From contig NZ_GG700527.1 in NCBI RefSeq assembly GCF_000163295.1, positions 1,211,403-1,275,402 of the forward strand: a DNA stretch of 64,000 bases, given 5' to 3'. This DNA is from Anaerococcus vaginalis ATCC 51170 (GTDB lineage: Bacteria > Bacillota > Clostridia > Tissierellales > Peptoniphilaceae). The notes beneath the pieces were generated by a model, which saw nothing but the letters and a program-made list of their open reading frames with translations, was not told where the DNA came from and ran no database searches. The position numbers were made by a program, and so were the translations under genes. Below, piece after piece: positions 51,823 through 59,942 of the stretch. How positions within the stretch are numbered: the first letter of the stretch is position 1; each line of letters begins with the position of its first letter.

Positions 51823-53514
51823 TTAATTTGCTCCATCAAGTTTAACAACTGGCTTTTCGTATTCGCCGTGAACCTTTACAGGATCAACTGTTAGACGAGC
51901 AATATTGAAAGCGTGGTCTCCGATTCTTTCTACTGTTGATGCAATATCGACAAAAACTGAACTTGCAACTGTAGATAATTTTTCGCCTTCGGTAAGTCTT
52001 CTATAATGAGATCTTCTTAAATTTTGTTCTAATAAATCCAAGTTTGCCTCATCTTCTCTAAGAGTTTCGTACAAGGCTGAATCTTCAGATTCAAAAACTT
52101 CTATGGCATTTACATAGTTATGAATTACAAGCTCATAAATACTATTTAAATCAGCCAAGGCCTCATCATTATATTTTTCTCCTGCCTCATTAATTTCATC
52201 AAAATATTCTCCAAGATTTTGAGCAAGATCTGAAACTCTTTCTACATTTATTTGTACTTGTAAATAATTATGAATTTCTCCCTCAAGCTCACTTACCAAA
52301 TTTGATTTTGAAATATCTAAGATATATTTTTGAATTTTTGTATCCATTTCATTTACCAAAGCCTCTGCTTGGTTGGCAGTTGATAAATCATTTTTATCTC
52401 TTGAATTTAAATATTTTTGAGTTGATTTTATAGTTTCAAGAGCAATTTTACTTTCTTTTATGATGGCAGTTTTTGCTTGATCAAGAGCTGCTGCTGGGAA
52501 AGTATTTATTAGACTTTCTTCAAGTTCAATATCTGAAACGTCAGAGAAAATTGAATCTTTACAAGGAATAATTTTATGAAGTATTGTTGATACTTGCTTA
52601 ATAATTGGAACAAATAAAACCATACCCACAAAGTTAAATGAAAAATGTCCCAAGGCAATAGTCATCATTGGATTTAAGGAAAATTTATCAGAAACAAAAG
52701 AAATAAATCCTCCGTAAGGCACCAATAATACCAAAAATATTGCTGAAATTAAAACATTAAACAAAACATGGAATAAGCTTGTTCTTTTTGCAGACAAAGA
52801 GCCACCCAAAGATGCAAGAACTCCAGTTATACAAGTTCCAATATTTGCTCCAAATAAAAATCCTAAAGAAAGATTTAAGCCAATAGCTCCAGACGCATAC
52901 AAAGATTGAACAATACCAATAAAAGCAGATGAAGATTGAATAATAGCAGTAAGAACTGCTCCAACCAAAACAGCAATTATAGGATTTTTGCCAAGATTTG
53001 TAACTATATCTTCAAAGCCTGGAATATTTTTAAGCTCAGCAAGGCTATCTCCCATCATTTTTAGACCAATAAATAAAAGTCCAAAACCAATTAAAATTTC
53101 TCCAATATATTTGCCCTTTCTCTTTTTTGAAAATAAAAAAACAATAACACCAATAAGGCAAATAAAATAAGATAAATAATCTAAATTAAAACCAATCAAA
53201 ACAGCTGTAACAGTTGTACCAATATTAGCACCCAAAATTACACCGATTGCTTGTTCAAGGCTCATCACACCTGCCCTGACAAAAGAAATAGCTATAACGG
53301 TAGTTGCTGATGATGATTGAATTAATCCCGTAATAACAATTCCAACTAGAATTCCCTTAATAGGATTTGACGTATACTTTTCTACATATCCCCTAAGTTT
53401 TGGTCCAGCAAAATTTGTAAGAGAATCCCCCATCAAATTAATACCGAACAAAAATATTGCAAGTCCACCTGCAATAAGGTTCCATTGCAAAGACGATAAA
53501 GTCGATAATTGCAT
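51823..53514 (-). CDS. Na/Pi cotransporter family protein with PhoU-like domain
   Basis: The 563-residue protein has two repeats of the NptA/SLC34 core with QSSSATT and QSSSAFIG motifs (TGLIQSSSATTVIAISFV and AIIQSSSAFIGIVQ). GANIGTTVTAV and GANIGTCITGV are the matching partner motifs. The C-terminal ~220 residues are helical and PhoU-like (VERVSDLAQNLGEYFDEINE, ASTVERIGDHAFNIARL). It probably moves phosphate with Na+. Monocistronic, with GGAGG before the ATG. Confidence 0.93.
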   Translation of the reverse strand: MQLSTLSSLQWNLIAGGLAIFLFGINLMGDSLTNFAGPKLRGYVEKYTSNPIKGILVGIVITGLIQSSSATTVIAISFVRAGVMSLEQAIGVILGANIGTTVTAVLIGFNLDYLSYFICLIGVIVFLFSKKRKGKYIGEILIGFGLLFIGLKMMGDSLAELKNIPGFEDIVTNLGKNPIIAVLVGAVLTAIIQSSSAFIGIVQSLYASGAIGLNLSLGFLFGANIGTCITGVLASLGGSLSAKRTSLFHVLFNVLISAIFLVLLVPYGGFISFVSDKFSLNPMMTIALGHFSFNFVGMVLFVPIIKQVSTILHKIIPCKDSIFSDVSDIELEESLINTFPAAALDQAKTAIIKESKIALETIKSTQKYLNSRDKNDLSTANQAEALVNEMDTKIQKYILDISKSNLVSELEGEIHNYLQVQINVERVSDLAQNLGEYFDEINEAGEKYNDEALADLNSIYELVIHNYVNAIEVFESEDSALYETLREDEANLDLLEQNLRRSHYRRLTEGEKLSTVASSVFVDIASTVERIGDHAFNIARLTVDPVKVHGEYEKPVVKLDGAN

Positions 53515-53719
53515 AATTCCTCCAAATATTTTTTTTAAGATAAAAGATTTTTCAAAAATCTCACCTAGTTATAATATTATCATAAAAAATATAAAACAAC
53601 AATTGAAAAATAAATATTTCAAACTAAAAAACAAATTAAAATCAGACAAATATTTTCCTCTTTTAAAATTATTTATATGCTAAAAAAATTTTAAAAATAA
53701 ACCAAATTTATTAAAATAT
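53515..53719. other. Intergenic region upstream of the Na/Pi cotransporter
   Basis: AT-rich; on the minus strand TTGTTT, 17-nt spacer and TATTAT near 53570-53600 may be the cotransporter promoter. Nothing else is recognised. Confidence 0.4.
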
Positions 53720-53848
53720 ATGGTAAAAAAATCAATGGCAAAATCCACAGATATACTAGAAAAAGAAAACGTAGACGACTTGTGCGACAAATGCGAAGAC
53801 TACGCAAAAGATTGGAAAACAGTCGCAGAAGAATTGTGGAATAAATAA
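53720..53848 (+). CDS. Putative 42-residue acidic protein with a CxxC motif
   Basis: A short frame encodes MVKKSMAKSTDILEKE followed by a segment with LCDKCEDYAKDW and a final EELWNK. The codon choice (GAC, TGC, GCA) is unlike surrounding noncoding DNA. The CxxC pair suggests a small metal- or redox-binding peptide. No good ribosome binding site precedes the ATG, and the second Met could be the start. It may be a small gene or a leftover 3' end. Confidence 0.4.
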   Translation: MVKKSMAKSTDILEKENVDDLCDKCEDYAKDWKTVAEELWNK

Positions 53849-53899
53849 TAAAAAATAATCAAAATCGAATTAGCAAAACTTATTGAAAAATAAGAATTT

Positions 53900-53920
53900 A
53901 AAAAAGTGCCTTAAGGCACT
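53900..53920 (-). terminator. Terminator beyond the DUF5104 lipoprotein gene
   Basis: AGTGCC-TTAA-GGCACT (6 bp) followed on the minus strand by six T. Confidence 0.6.
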
Positions 53921-53929
53921 CACAACTAA

Positions 53930-54022
53930 AAAAACAAATCCTCATGCAAAAATTTATTTGATTTCAAATTTAAAAATCAAAAATTTTAAAAGCCTAAAAT
54001 TTGCATTTGAGGATTTGTTTTT
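53930..54022. repeat. Long imperfect inverted repeat downstream of the DUF5104 gene
   Basis: The arms AAAAACAAATCCTCA (from 53930) and TGAGGATTTGTTTTT (to 54022) continue inward with GCAAA/TTTGC after a 2-nt offset, ~23 paired bases over a ~93-nt element. A second small stem occupies the centre. It could be a terminator, an RNA-stabilising structure or a degenerate miniature element. Confidence 0.6.
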
Positions 54023-54048
54023 ATTTAAAACACATTCAAGAAAAAAAC

Positions 54049-54876
54049 TTAATCACTTTTTCCATCTTTCGAATAAATTGTCTCAAGTCTTTCATCTTCA
54101 TTTACCACTTCCACTTTAATTATTTCATCTCCCGAAACATAGCAGATTACATAAGTTTTTTCACTTACCTCTTGCCTTATTTCAAAAACATTTTCATCTT
54201 CTAAGACCTCTCCATTAGCTTTTCCTATTTCTTTTAAAAGTTTTTTGTAGTCAGTACTTTCTCTTATAAAATTTCTAAAAAAATCAACAGAAAGCTTCCT
54301 ATCAACCAGCTCATATTCTCTTCTATTTCCATACAAAATCATAGTTTTGTAATCTTCACAAGCTTCTTTTTGCACATATATTCCATCTTTAGAATGCCAA
54401 AGGAAATATCCATCTTCATAAGCATTTTTTGTCGCCAAATCAATAATATGAATACCCTGATTTTTTGGATTATTTTTATCCGAAGTTACAACTTTCATAT
54501 AAATAAAAAATTCTTCCTTACCCTTTTTCAACATCAAATCAGCATCCAGACACCAATAACTCTTATCTTGAATGCCTTGTGTACGAGTCAAAATATCATT
54601 CCTATCAAAATCGCTGGATCTAGCATTTGCTTTATAAAATTTCAAAAAATCATCTAATTTCTTATCAAACTTATCCTTATTTCTTACATTTTCTGCAAAC
54701 ATCTTCTTTATAGCTTCCTTATCATTTTCATCAGCTGCACTAAGAAAATCCGTAAGAATGTTAGAAAAATCCTCATCATCAGAAGAAAATAAATAATCAG
54801 CCATAAAAGCTCTCCCACATCCAGATAAAAATATAGTAATAAATAAAAAAATTCCTATTATCCTTTTTTTAATCAT
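54049..54876 (-). CDS. DUF5104-type lipoprotein
   Basis: The 275-residue product has a lipoprotein signal with lipobox LSGC (IFLFITIFLSGCGRAFMADY). Repeating motifs of a family I recognise as DUF5104 follow (FLSAADENDKEAIKKMFAEN, SYWCLDADLMLKKGKEEFFI, NQGIHIIDLATK). Anchored on the outer face of the membrane; function unknown. The ATG at 54876 follows GGGGAA. Confidence 0.65.
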   Translation of the reverse strand: MIKKRIIGIFLFITIFLSGCGRAFMADYLFSSDDEDFSNILTDFLSAADENDKEAIKKMFAENVRNKDKFDKKLDDFLKFYKANARSSDFDRNDILTRTQGIQDKSYWCLDADLMLKKGKEEFFIYMKVVTSDKNNPKNQGIHIIDLATKNAYEDGYFLWHSKDGIYVQKEACEDYKTMILYGNRREYELVDRKLSVDFFRNFIRESTDYKKLLKEIGKANGEVLEDENVFEIRQEVSEKTYVICYVSGDEIIKVEVVNEDERLETIYSKDGKSD

Positions 54877-54943
54877 TAAATTTCCCCAAACTATTCCTAT
54901 AAAATTATATATCAATTGTTAAAACTTTCACTTAAAACAAAAT

Positions 54944-55225
54944 TCAAGAAAAAATTTCATCAAACAAATCATTTTGACAATCCAAATGCCCAACAAAGCC
55001 AACAGGAATTTTCCCACAAGTTGCATCAATAATCTCCCTTGCACCACTTTCCCCAAAAGCCCCGCAAAGCTCAATCACATCAGCAATCCCAATTAAAGAT
55101 TTAGCAACCACTTTAGCCTCATCCAAATTTCTAACACCAATAATTTCAGCATTATTATTTTTTCCAATAGCTTTTCTGTCAACCTTTGAATCAAAAGGTC
55201 CCATAATTATATAAATAAATTTCAT
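54944..55225 (-). CDS. DUF6506-like small protein
   Basis: The 93-residue product starts MKFIYIIMGPFDSKVDRKAI and contains IIGVRNLDEAKVVAKSLIGI, VIELCGAFGESGAREIID and VGFVGHLDCQNDLFDEIFS. The pattern with GAFG and a C-terminal His/Asp/Cys cluster matches a small uncharacterised family. The start at 55225 follows GAGAGGG. Function unknown. Confidence 0.65.
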   Translation of the reverse strand: MKFIYIIMGPFDSKVDRKAIGKNNNAEIIGVRNLDEAKVVAKSLIGIADVIELCGAFGESGAREIIDATCGKIPVGFVGHLDCQNDLFDEIFS

Positions 55226-55371
55226 AATCCCTCTCTTACTGCAGTATTTCTTTTGCAAACTTCCTAATATCTAAATTTTATCGTACATTTTCTAATGAAA
55301 GATTTACTAAAACTAATTCTATTTTTCGAATATTCTTTATTCTCCAATTCTTATATACTTACCAATAAAGC

Positions 55372-55974
55372 TCATTTTACTATAGTAGTTACAACAGAGA
55401 TTAGAATTATCCCTATAATAGAAATTATCGGCCAATGATTTTTAAAAATATTATTTCCAGTATAAATTTTTCCTACTGATCTATAACCACTGATTATGTC
55501 TTTACTATTCATAGCTGAAATCATATCATCTGTAACACCAGGAATTACTTTTGTTATAGAATTTAATCCATTTCTAATCGCGGCCGCTTCTTCTATGTCC
55601 AGCATATTCTGTAAAATCCATTCTTCAAATTCTGTGCGTTCTCTGTTACAAAAATTAATGTATCTTGTCATCATTCCCACCTGAATTCTTCCAACAAAAA
55701 ATACAATAAGCCCAATAACTAATGTACCAATTGTAGCAAGAAACATAAAAACCTCATTAACGTCACAAAACATTATTATAAAAGAAAGGATCCCCCCAAA
55801 TAATAAGTCAATCCCCCAATTCGACAAATAGAATCCTCTTCGAAGTCTTTTAGTAACTTCTTCCGGAGAATAAACAATCTTATTTTCATCGAATTTCTTA
55901 AAAATACGAAAAATCAAATATGAAGGAATTCCTATAATAGCCAATGCTATAAGTAATAAAACAATGATTTCCAT
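55372..55974 (-). CDS. Uncharacterised membrane protein
   Basis: No family recognised. The 200-residue protein has an N-terminal helix, a hydrophobic hairpin in the middle and a C-terminal helix (IISIIGIILISVVTTIV). Between them is a soluble segment with RERTEFEEWILQNMLDIEEA and IPGVTDDMISAMNSKDIISG. Base composition is slightly less AT-rich than its neighbours. It borders the accessory island. Confidence 0.6.
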   Translation of the reverse strand: MEIIVLLLIALAIIGIPSYLIFRIFKKFDENKIVYSPEEVTKRLRRGFYLSNWGIDLLFGGILSFIIMFCDVNEVFMFLATIGTLVIGLIVFFVGRIQVGMMTRYINFCNRERTEFEEWILQNMLDIEEAAAIRNGLNSITKVIPGVTDDMISAMNSKDIISGYRSVGKIYTGNNIFKNHWPIISIIGIILISVVTTIVK

Positions 55975-56186
55975 ACAACTACTACCCCTTGTAAAAAATT
56001 ATATTTATAATTATATTATATCATTCATTATAAAAATTCACATTTGTATTTTTTCAATATACAATACAAAAATTATTGTAAAACTGATATTTCCATCATT
56101 CCCCAACCTATTTTTCTCTCTGTTGTTTTTACTTATAAAATGCTTATCTATTAAAAGTAAGGCTATATTTATACAATAAAAAATTA
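55975..56186. other. Gene-free stretch at the island boundary
   Basis: About 210 bp without a gene. On the minus strand an extended -10 TGATATAAT near 56015-56025 probably belongs to the membrane protein gene. Confidence 0.4.
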
Positions 56187-56245
56187 TATTTCAAACAAAA
56201 AAATGCAAGATGAATAATTCAATCTTGCATTTTTTGTTTGAAATA
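56187..56245. terminator. Very long hairpin at the island boundary
   Basis: Arms of 25 and 24 nt (TATTTCAAACAAAAAAATGC... with its complement, one bulged A) enclose a 10-nt loop. This is the longest perfect-type stem in the window. It may terminate transcripts from both sides or be a remnant of a small mobile element. Confidence 0.65.
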
Positions 56246-56350
56246 CTGTAAGGTTCTGAAAAGAAACTAGGTTAATTTTAATGATTTTTAATCATCTTTC
56301 AACACGATAAACGTATATTTTTAGGTATTTCAATTTATCTTGTATCTTAT

Positions 56351-56495
56351 TCCCATTCTTCTTTTCCAAACGTCCGATATATCCAAAACCATTCAAAATA
56401 CTATATTCTATTTTTTAGAGTATCACTAAATTCACCTAATTATAGGACGTTTTCAGATTTTTTAGTCCCGTCCCAATCCCAGTACCGGAGAAAAA
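56351..56495. repeat. Direct repeat copy 1 of the island
   Basis: A 145-bp sequence about 90% identical to 59033-59176. It contains TTAGTCCCGTCCCAATCCC followed by AGTACCGGAG, a GC-rich run that stands out. Its right end lies 24 bp downstream of the ATPase gene's stop (minus-strand sense). A short minus-strand frame YFEWFWIYRTFGKEEWE plus stop is conserved in both copies. Confidence 0.85.
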
Positions 56496-56519
56496 TAATT
56501 AATTATAGTATATGTTAAA

Positions 56520-58688
56520 TTAGTTAGTTAATTTTTCATTGCAAAATATCTTTAACTGGTTTAAATAAGATAATGGTATTTCGAAAAACTCCATTGGATT
56601 TAATTGGAATATATAATCATTTTCTATATGATTTGTTTCATTTACAAATTTACACACATTTGGGTATTCTTTTTTAAGATGTGAAATTAAAGTGCCACTA
56701 TCTCTATCTTTTTCGAATAAAAATCTAATCGCTATTATTTGTGTATATATATTTCCATTTTTAACTAATTGTAATAATTTATCATCGCTTGTTTCATCAA
56801 TTAGATCATTGTAATTCATATTAGGTATAAATTCATTTATAAAATCCATTCCTTTATTAATAAAATCCGATTTACTTTCATAATCTATTCTACTCTTATA
56901 TTTATCTGAAGATCTTCCATGTATTAGATTTGATAAAACATCATATGCAGAATTTTCTAAAAAATTAGGTGTTGTTAATTCAATAAATTTTCTCAAGTTA
57001 ATAATCCTAGTAGCGATGTCATAAGAACTTTCGATAGCAATACTTCGAGTTAATTCCACAATATTTTTCAAATCACTTTTTGTTATCTCTTTTTCTTCTA
57101 AATTCCCATCATTATTAATAAGGTATGTTGCATATACTGGTGTATGTATATCATATCTTCTTAAAAATTTGCCTTGTACGTAATCAATAACTGGCTGTAA
57201 ATCATGTGTTAACATCAATACAGTTTTATTTTTAAAACTAAACTCCTTCTTATCAAATAATCTTTTTGTTACAGCAAATTTTTTATTTTTATCAAAAGAA
57301 GTTATAGGATCGTCTAAAATAATTAGATCTACATCATCATTGGCTACTTCAAACATAAACATTACTAGAGAAAAAGCATTTTTTTCACCCCAACTTAAAT
57401 GATTTTGAGGGTTTTCTATTTTGTCAATTTCGTCTGCATTACTTGGAATTAAATAACAAATAGCATTATTTTCCCCATTGTTTTTTAATATAAATTTGTA
57501 AGGAAAACCTGCTATTGAAAAAAAATCATTTATATCTTCTCTCCTATCCTTTATTAAATCCTCCATTTTTTGCTGACATTTAAGAAATAATGTCTTTATA
57601 GCTGATGTTTTTTCTCTTAGTTCATCAATTTTCCCATTAATTTCTTTTATTAAAAATTTAATTTTCTCAGTTGTATAAAATCTAGATATTTGTCTATTAT
57701 CAATAATAAAATTATCCAGCTGTGACTCTATATCTTCGAGTTGCTCACGAGATACATTCATGGGCTTAAATCTAAATAATTGCTTTATTTTTACGTATAA
57801 ATATTCTGTTTCGATTCCAATCTGATTCATCTCAGCTAATAGTTCATTAGATTTAGAACTATCACCAATATATCTCTCCAAAATTTTAACAGAGTTTTGT
57901 TCAATATATCCTTTTTCTACAGCATTTTGTAAAAAATCCAATACTTCATTTGCCGTTTTTAAAGCAGAGTTTTTAAATACAGTTGATATTGTTTTATTTT
58001 GTTTTTCAATACTTTCCAAATTCATATTATGAGTACAAAATGGGCACGATTCACCATTCATTTGTTTTATTCCATCATTTCTCCATTTAGCCCATTTTGA
58101 TACATCAGAAAAGTCTCTATTTTCATAAAACGGTTTATATGAATTTAACTCTTCGTGATTATCAAATCCCGAACCATTTCCTTTTAATAATTCTCCTAAG
58201 CCACCTCTTTTTGAAATATTACCATTATCAAAATTAGTGATGTTTCTATAACTAGGAAGAAAGTTCATCAAATCATTCAATTCTTCCGATTGTTCAAAAA
58301 TATTTTTCAAACTTTTTAATAAATTTTCTGTATTTTCCCTGATCTTATCTAATTCTTTATCACGCAAAAAAACTTGATATGAATTATTTAAAAAGCTATC
58401 ATTTTCAAAAAGGTACCTATTTACATAGTTTTCATCAAATAATCTTACTTTCTTAAACTTACAATTTTTTATTTTAGGATCTACATCTGAATTATATGGT
58501 CTTAAATTAGATAACGAATCATTATCTTTATTTGAAAAATATAAAATTGCCTTACTAATTGTAGATTTCCCCGTTCCATTCAAACCATATTTAATATTAA
58601 GTGAATTGGTATTTATATTAATATTTGCACTTTTGACACAATTACAATTTTCTATATTAATACTCATCACTTCTTTTATACCTTCCAT
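56520..58688 (-). CDS. Rad50/RloC-like ABC ATPase (candidate defence protein)
   Basis: The 722-residue protein has Walker A KYGLNGTGKSTISKAIL (residues 33-49) and a central helical region carrying a zinc-hook-like CPFC (Cys215, Cys218). An ABC signature-like LSWGEKNAFS (431-440), Walker B LIILDDPITSFD (455-466) and H-loop LMLTHDLQP follow. The ~220-residue C-terminal domain (RSIAIESSYDIATRIINLRK, ETNHIENDYIFQLNPMEFFE) is not assigned. Organisation resembles RloC/PrrC-type ATPases that accompany restriction systems and cut tRNA. I could not confirm an anticodon-nuclease motif. Start has GGAGGAG. Confidence 0.7.
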   Translation of the reverse strand: MEGIKEVMSINIENCNCVKSANININTNSLNIKYGLNGTGKSTISKAILYFSNKDNDSLSNLRPYNSDVDPKIKNCKFKKVRLFDENYVNRYLFENDSFLNNSYQVFLRDKELDKIRENTENLLKSLKNIFEQSEELNDLMNFLPSYRNITNFDNGNISKRGGLGELLKGNGSGFDNHEELNSYKPFYENRDFSDVSKWAKWRNDGIKQMNGESCPFCTHNMNLESIEKQNKTISTVFKNSALKTANEVLDFLQNAVEKGYIEQNSVKILERYIGDSSKSNELLAEMNQIGIETEYLYVKIKQLFRFKPMNVSREQLEDIESQLDNFIIDNRQISRFYTTEKIKFLIKEINGKIDELREKTSAIKTLFLKCQQKMEDLIKDRREDINDFFSIAGFPYKFILKNNGENNAICYLIPSNADEIDKIENPQNHLSWGEKNAFSLVMFMFEVANDDVDLIILDDPITSFDKNKKFAVTKRLFDKKEFSFKNKTVLMLTHDLQPVIDYVQGKFLRRYDIHTPVYATYLINNDGNLEEKEITKSDLKNIVELTRSIAIESSYDIATRIINLRKFIELTTPNFLENSAYDVLSNLIHGRSSDKYKSRIDYESKSDFINKGMDFINEFIPNMNYNDLIDETSDDKLLQLVKNGNIYTQIIAIRFLFEKDRDSGTLISHLKKEYPNVCKFVNETNHIENDYIFQLNPMEFFEIPLSYLNQLKIFCNEKLTN

Positions 58689-58766
58689 TTTACTCCTCCA
58701 TACACATTATAAATTTAATTTTTTATATTTAAAAATTCAAAATTTATCTAAACCTGATTTGAAGAT
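58689..58766. other. Gap upstream of the ATPase gene
   Basis: Contains the ATPase ribosome binding site and AT-rich sequence likely to hold its promoter; no clear hexamers chosen. Confidence 0.35.
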
Positions 58767-58943
58767 TTAACTTAATAAAATCTTCTTCATCTTCACACTA
58801 TAGACTTCTTCAAATTCATGTCTTGATGTGGATGCTGTTTCATATTTTGTATTTTTAAGAAGATATTCTTCAAAATAATTCACATTCTCAATTTTTTGTC
58901 CAAATGTAAACCACTTGGAACTATTATTCAAGTTATTCTTTTT
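58767..58943 (-). pseudogene. Gene remnant (C-terminal fragment)
   Basis: A 58-codon frame bounded upstream by a stop and without ATG reads KKNNLNNSSKWFTFGQ, then KIENVNYFEEYLLKNTKYE, and ends KKILLS. The regular codon pattern and Glu/Lys content look like real protein. Only a TTG without ribosome binding site could start it. It is probably the 3' remnant of an inactivated gene between two island modules. Confidence 0.4.
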
Positions 58944-59032
58944 TTACTTACAGTACCATTTGAGTACCAGTATCAATTTCCCATTCTCTTTATAGCTTGT
59001 AATTAAGGCATTTTAGAAAATTTTTCGATTAC

Positions 59033-59176
59033 TCCCATTCTTCTTTTCCAAACGTACGATATATACCAAACCATTCAAAATACTAGATTTTATTTTTTCT
59101 TGTATCAATAAATCCATCTAATTATAGGACGTTTTCAAATTTTTAGTCCCGTCCCAGTCCCAGTACCGGAGAAAAA
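59033..59176. repeat. Direct repeat copy 2 of the island
   Basis: The 144-bp partner of 56351-56495, same orientation, ~14 differences including one indel. Its right end is 3 bp from the dipeptidase stop. Together the copies enclose the ATPase gene and the gene remnant. Confidence 0.85.
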
Positions 59177-59178
59177 CC

Positions 59179-59862
59179 TTAAAATAAAACTTCTTTATTC
59201 AAACCTGTATCACTCCAAGAAATTTTATATGCGTTTTTATTAGGGTTCGATTTAATAACGTACATCTTATAATTATCCCAAACAACTGCCACTTGATTTT
59301 CTATTGCAATCGCATCTGTTAGCTGTCCAACATAAAACTCATCAAATCCTACTCTATCAGGCTCGTCATAATGAGGACAGTGTAAATAAGGAATAATACC
59401 TAAACCCTTAACCCATATAGGTTTTGGATTTTCAACACCTTCTATATACTCACTATCACTATGGCCTGCAATAAACCAGCATATAGAGCCTGCACTTAAG
59501 CCTGCCAGTACTTTTCCACTTTTATAAGCTCTAATTAGCGCCTTATCTACACCATATTCTTCCCAAACTTTCATCATGTATTGAGTATTGCCGCCGCCAA
59601 CATAGATGATGTCTGCATTTTCTATCTTTTGATTAACCTCTTCCTTGTTTACTTTTACGTTAGATAAATACAAGGTATCAGTTTTACATCCTAAGCTCTC
59701 GTATAAATTATTGATGATCTCTATATAAGCTTCAGCATCTTTACTTGCTGTAGGAATGAATAGAAAATTTGGATTTTCTTTTTTTGATGACTCGACAATG
59801 AATTTATCTATATCGTAGGTTTGATTTTGGGATATTTCCCCTCCTCCAATAGCTATAATCAT
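59179..59862 (-). CDS. Peptidase S51 (dipeptidase E-like)
   Basis: A 227-residue serine peptidase that removes N-terminal Asp from dipeptides. The nucleophile elbow is LAGLSAGSICWF around residue 123, the GGG loop is IYVGGGNTQYMM, and His/Glu residues occur in IPYLHCPHYDEPDR. Start follows AGGAGG. It is 80 bp downstream of the specificity-subunit gene and ends 3 bp before repeat copy 2. Its link to the restriction genes is unclear; it may be a passenger. Confidence 0.88.
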   Translation of the reverse strand: MIIAIGGGEISQNQTYDIDKFIVESSKKENPNFLFIPTASKDAEAYIEIINNLYESLGCKTDTLYLSNVKVNKEEVNQKIENADIIYVGGGNTQYMMKVWEEYGVDKALIRAYKSGKVLAGLSAGSICWFIAGHSDSEYIEGVENPKPIWVKGLGIIPYLHCPHYDEPDRVGFDEFYVGQLTDAIAIENQVAVVWDNYKMYVIKSNPNKNAYKISWSDTGLNKEVLF

Positions 59863-59942
59863 AAATTTCCTCCTGTGTTTAAAATCTGTTTCTTTAGTAA
59901 AAGTCTTGAACTCCTTATATTTACATAACTATTTTACTCTAT

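Noticed and set aside
56351..56402. Conserved short frame YFEWF...GKEEWE inside the repeats as a real gene
   Set aside because: It is preceded by an in-frame stop and has no start codon; at most a relic of a gene end carried in the repeat.
56351..56495. CRISPR-like repeat pair
   Set aside because: Only two long repeats 2.5 kb apart with a gene between them; no short regular spacers and no cas genes.
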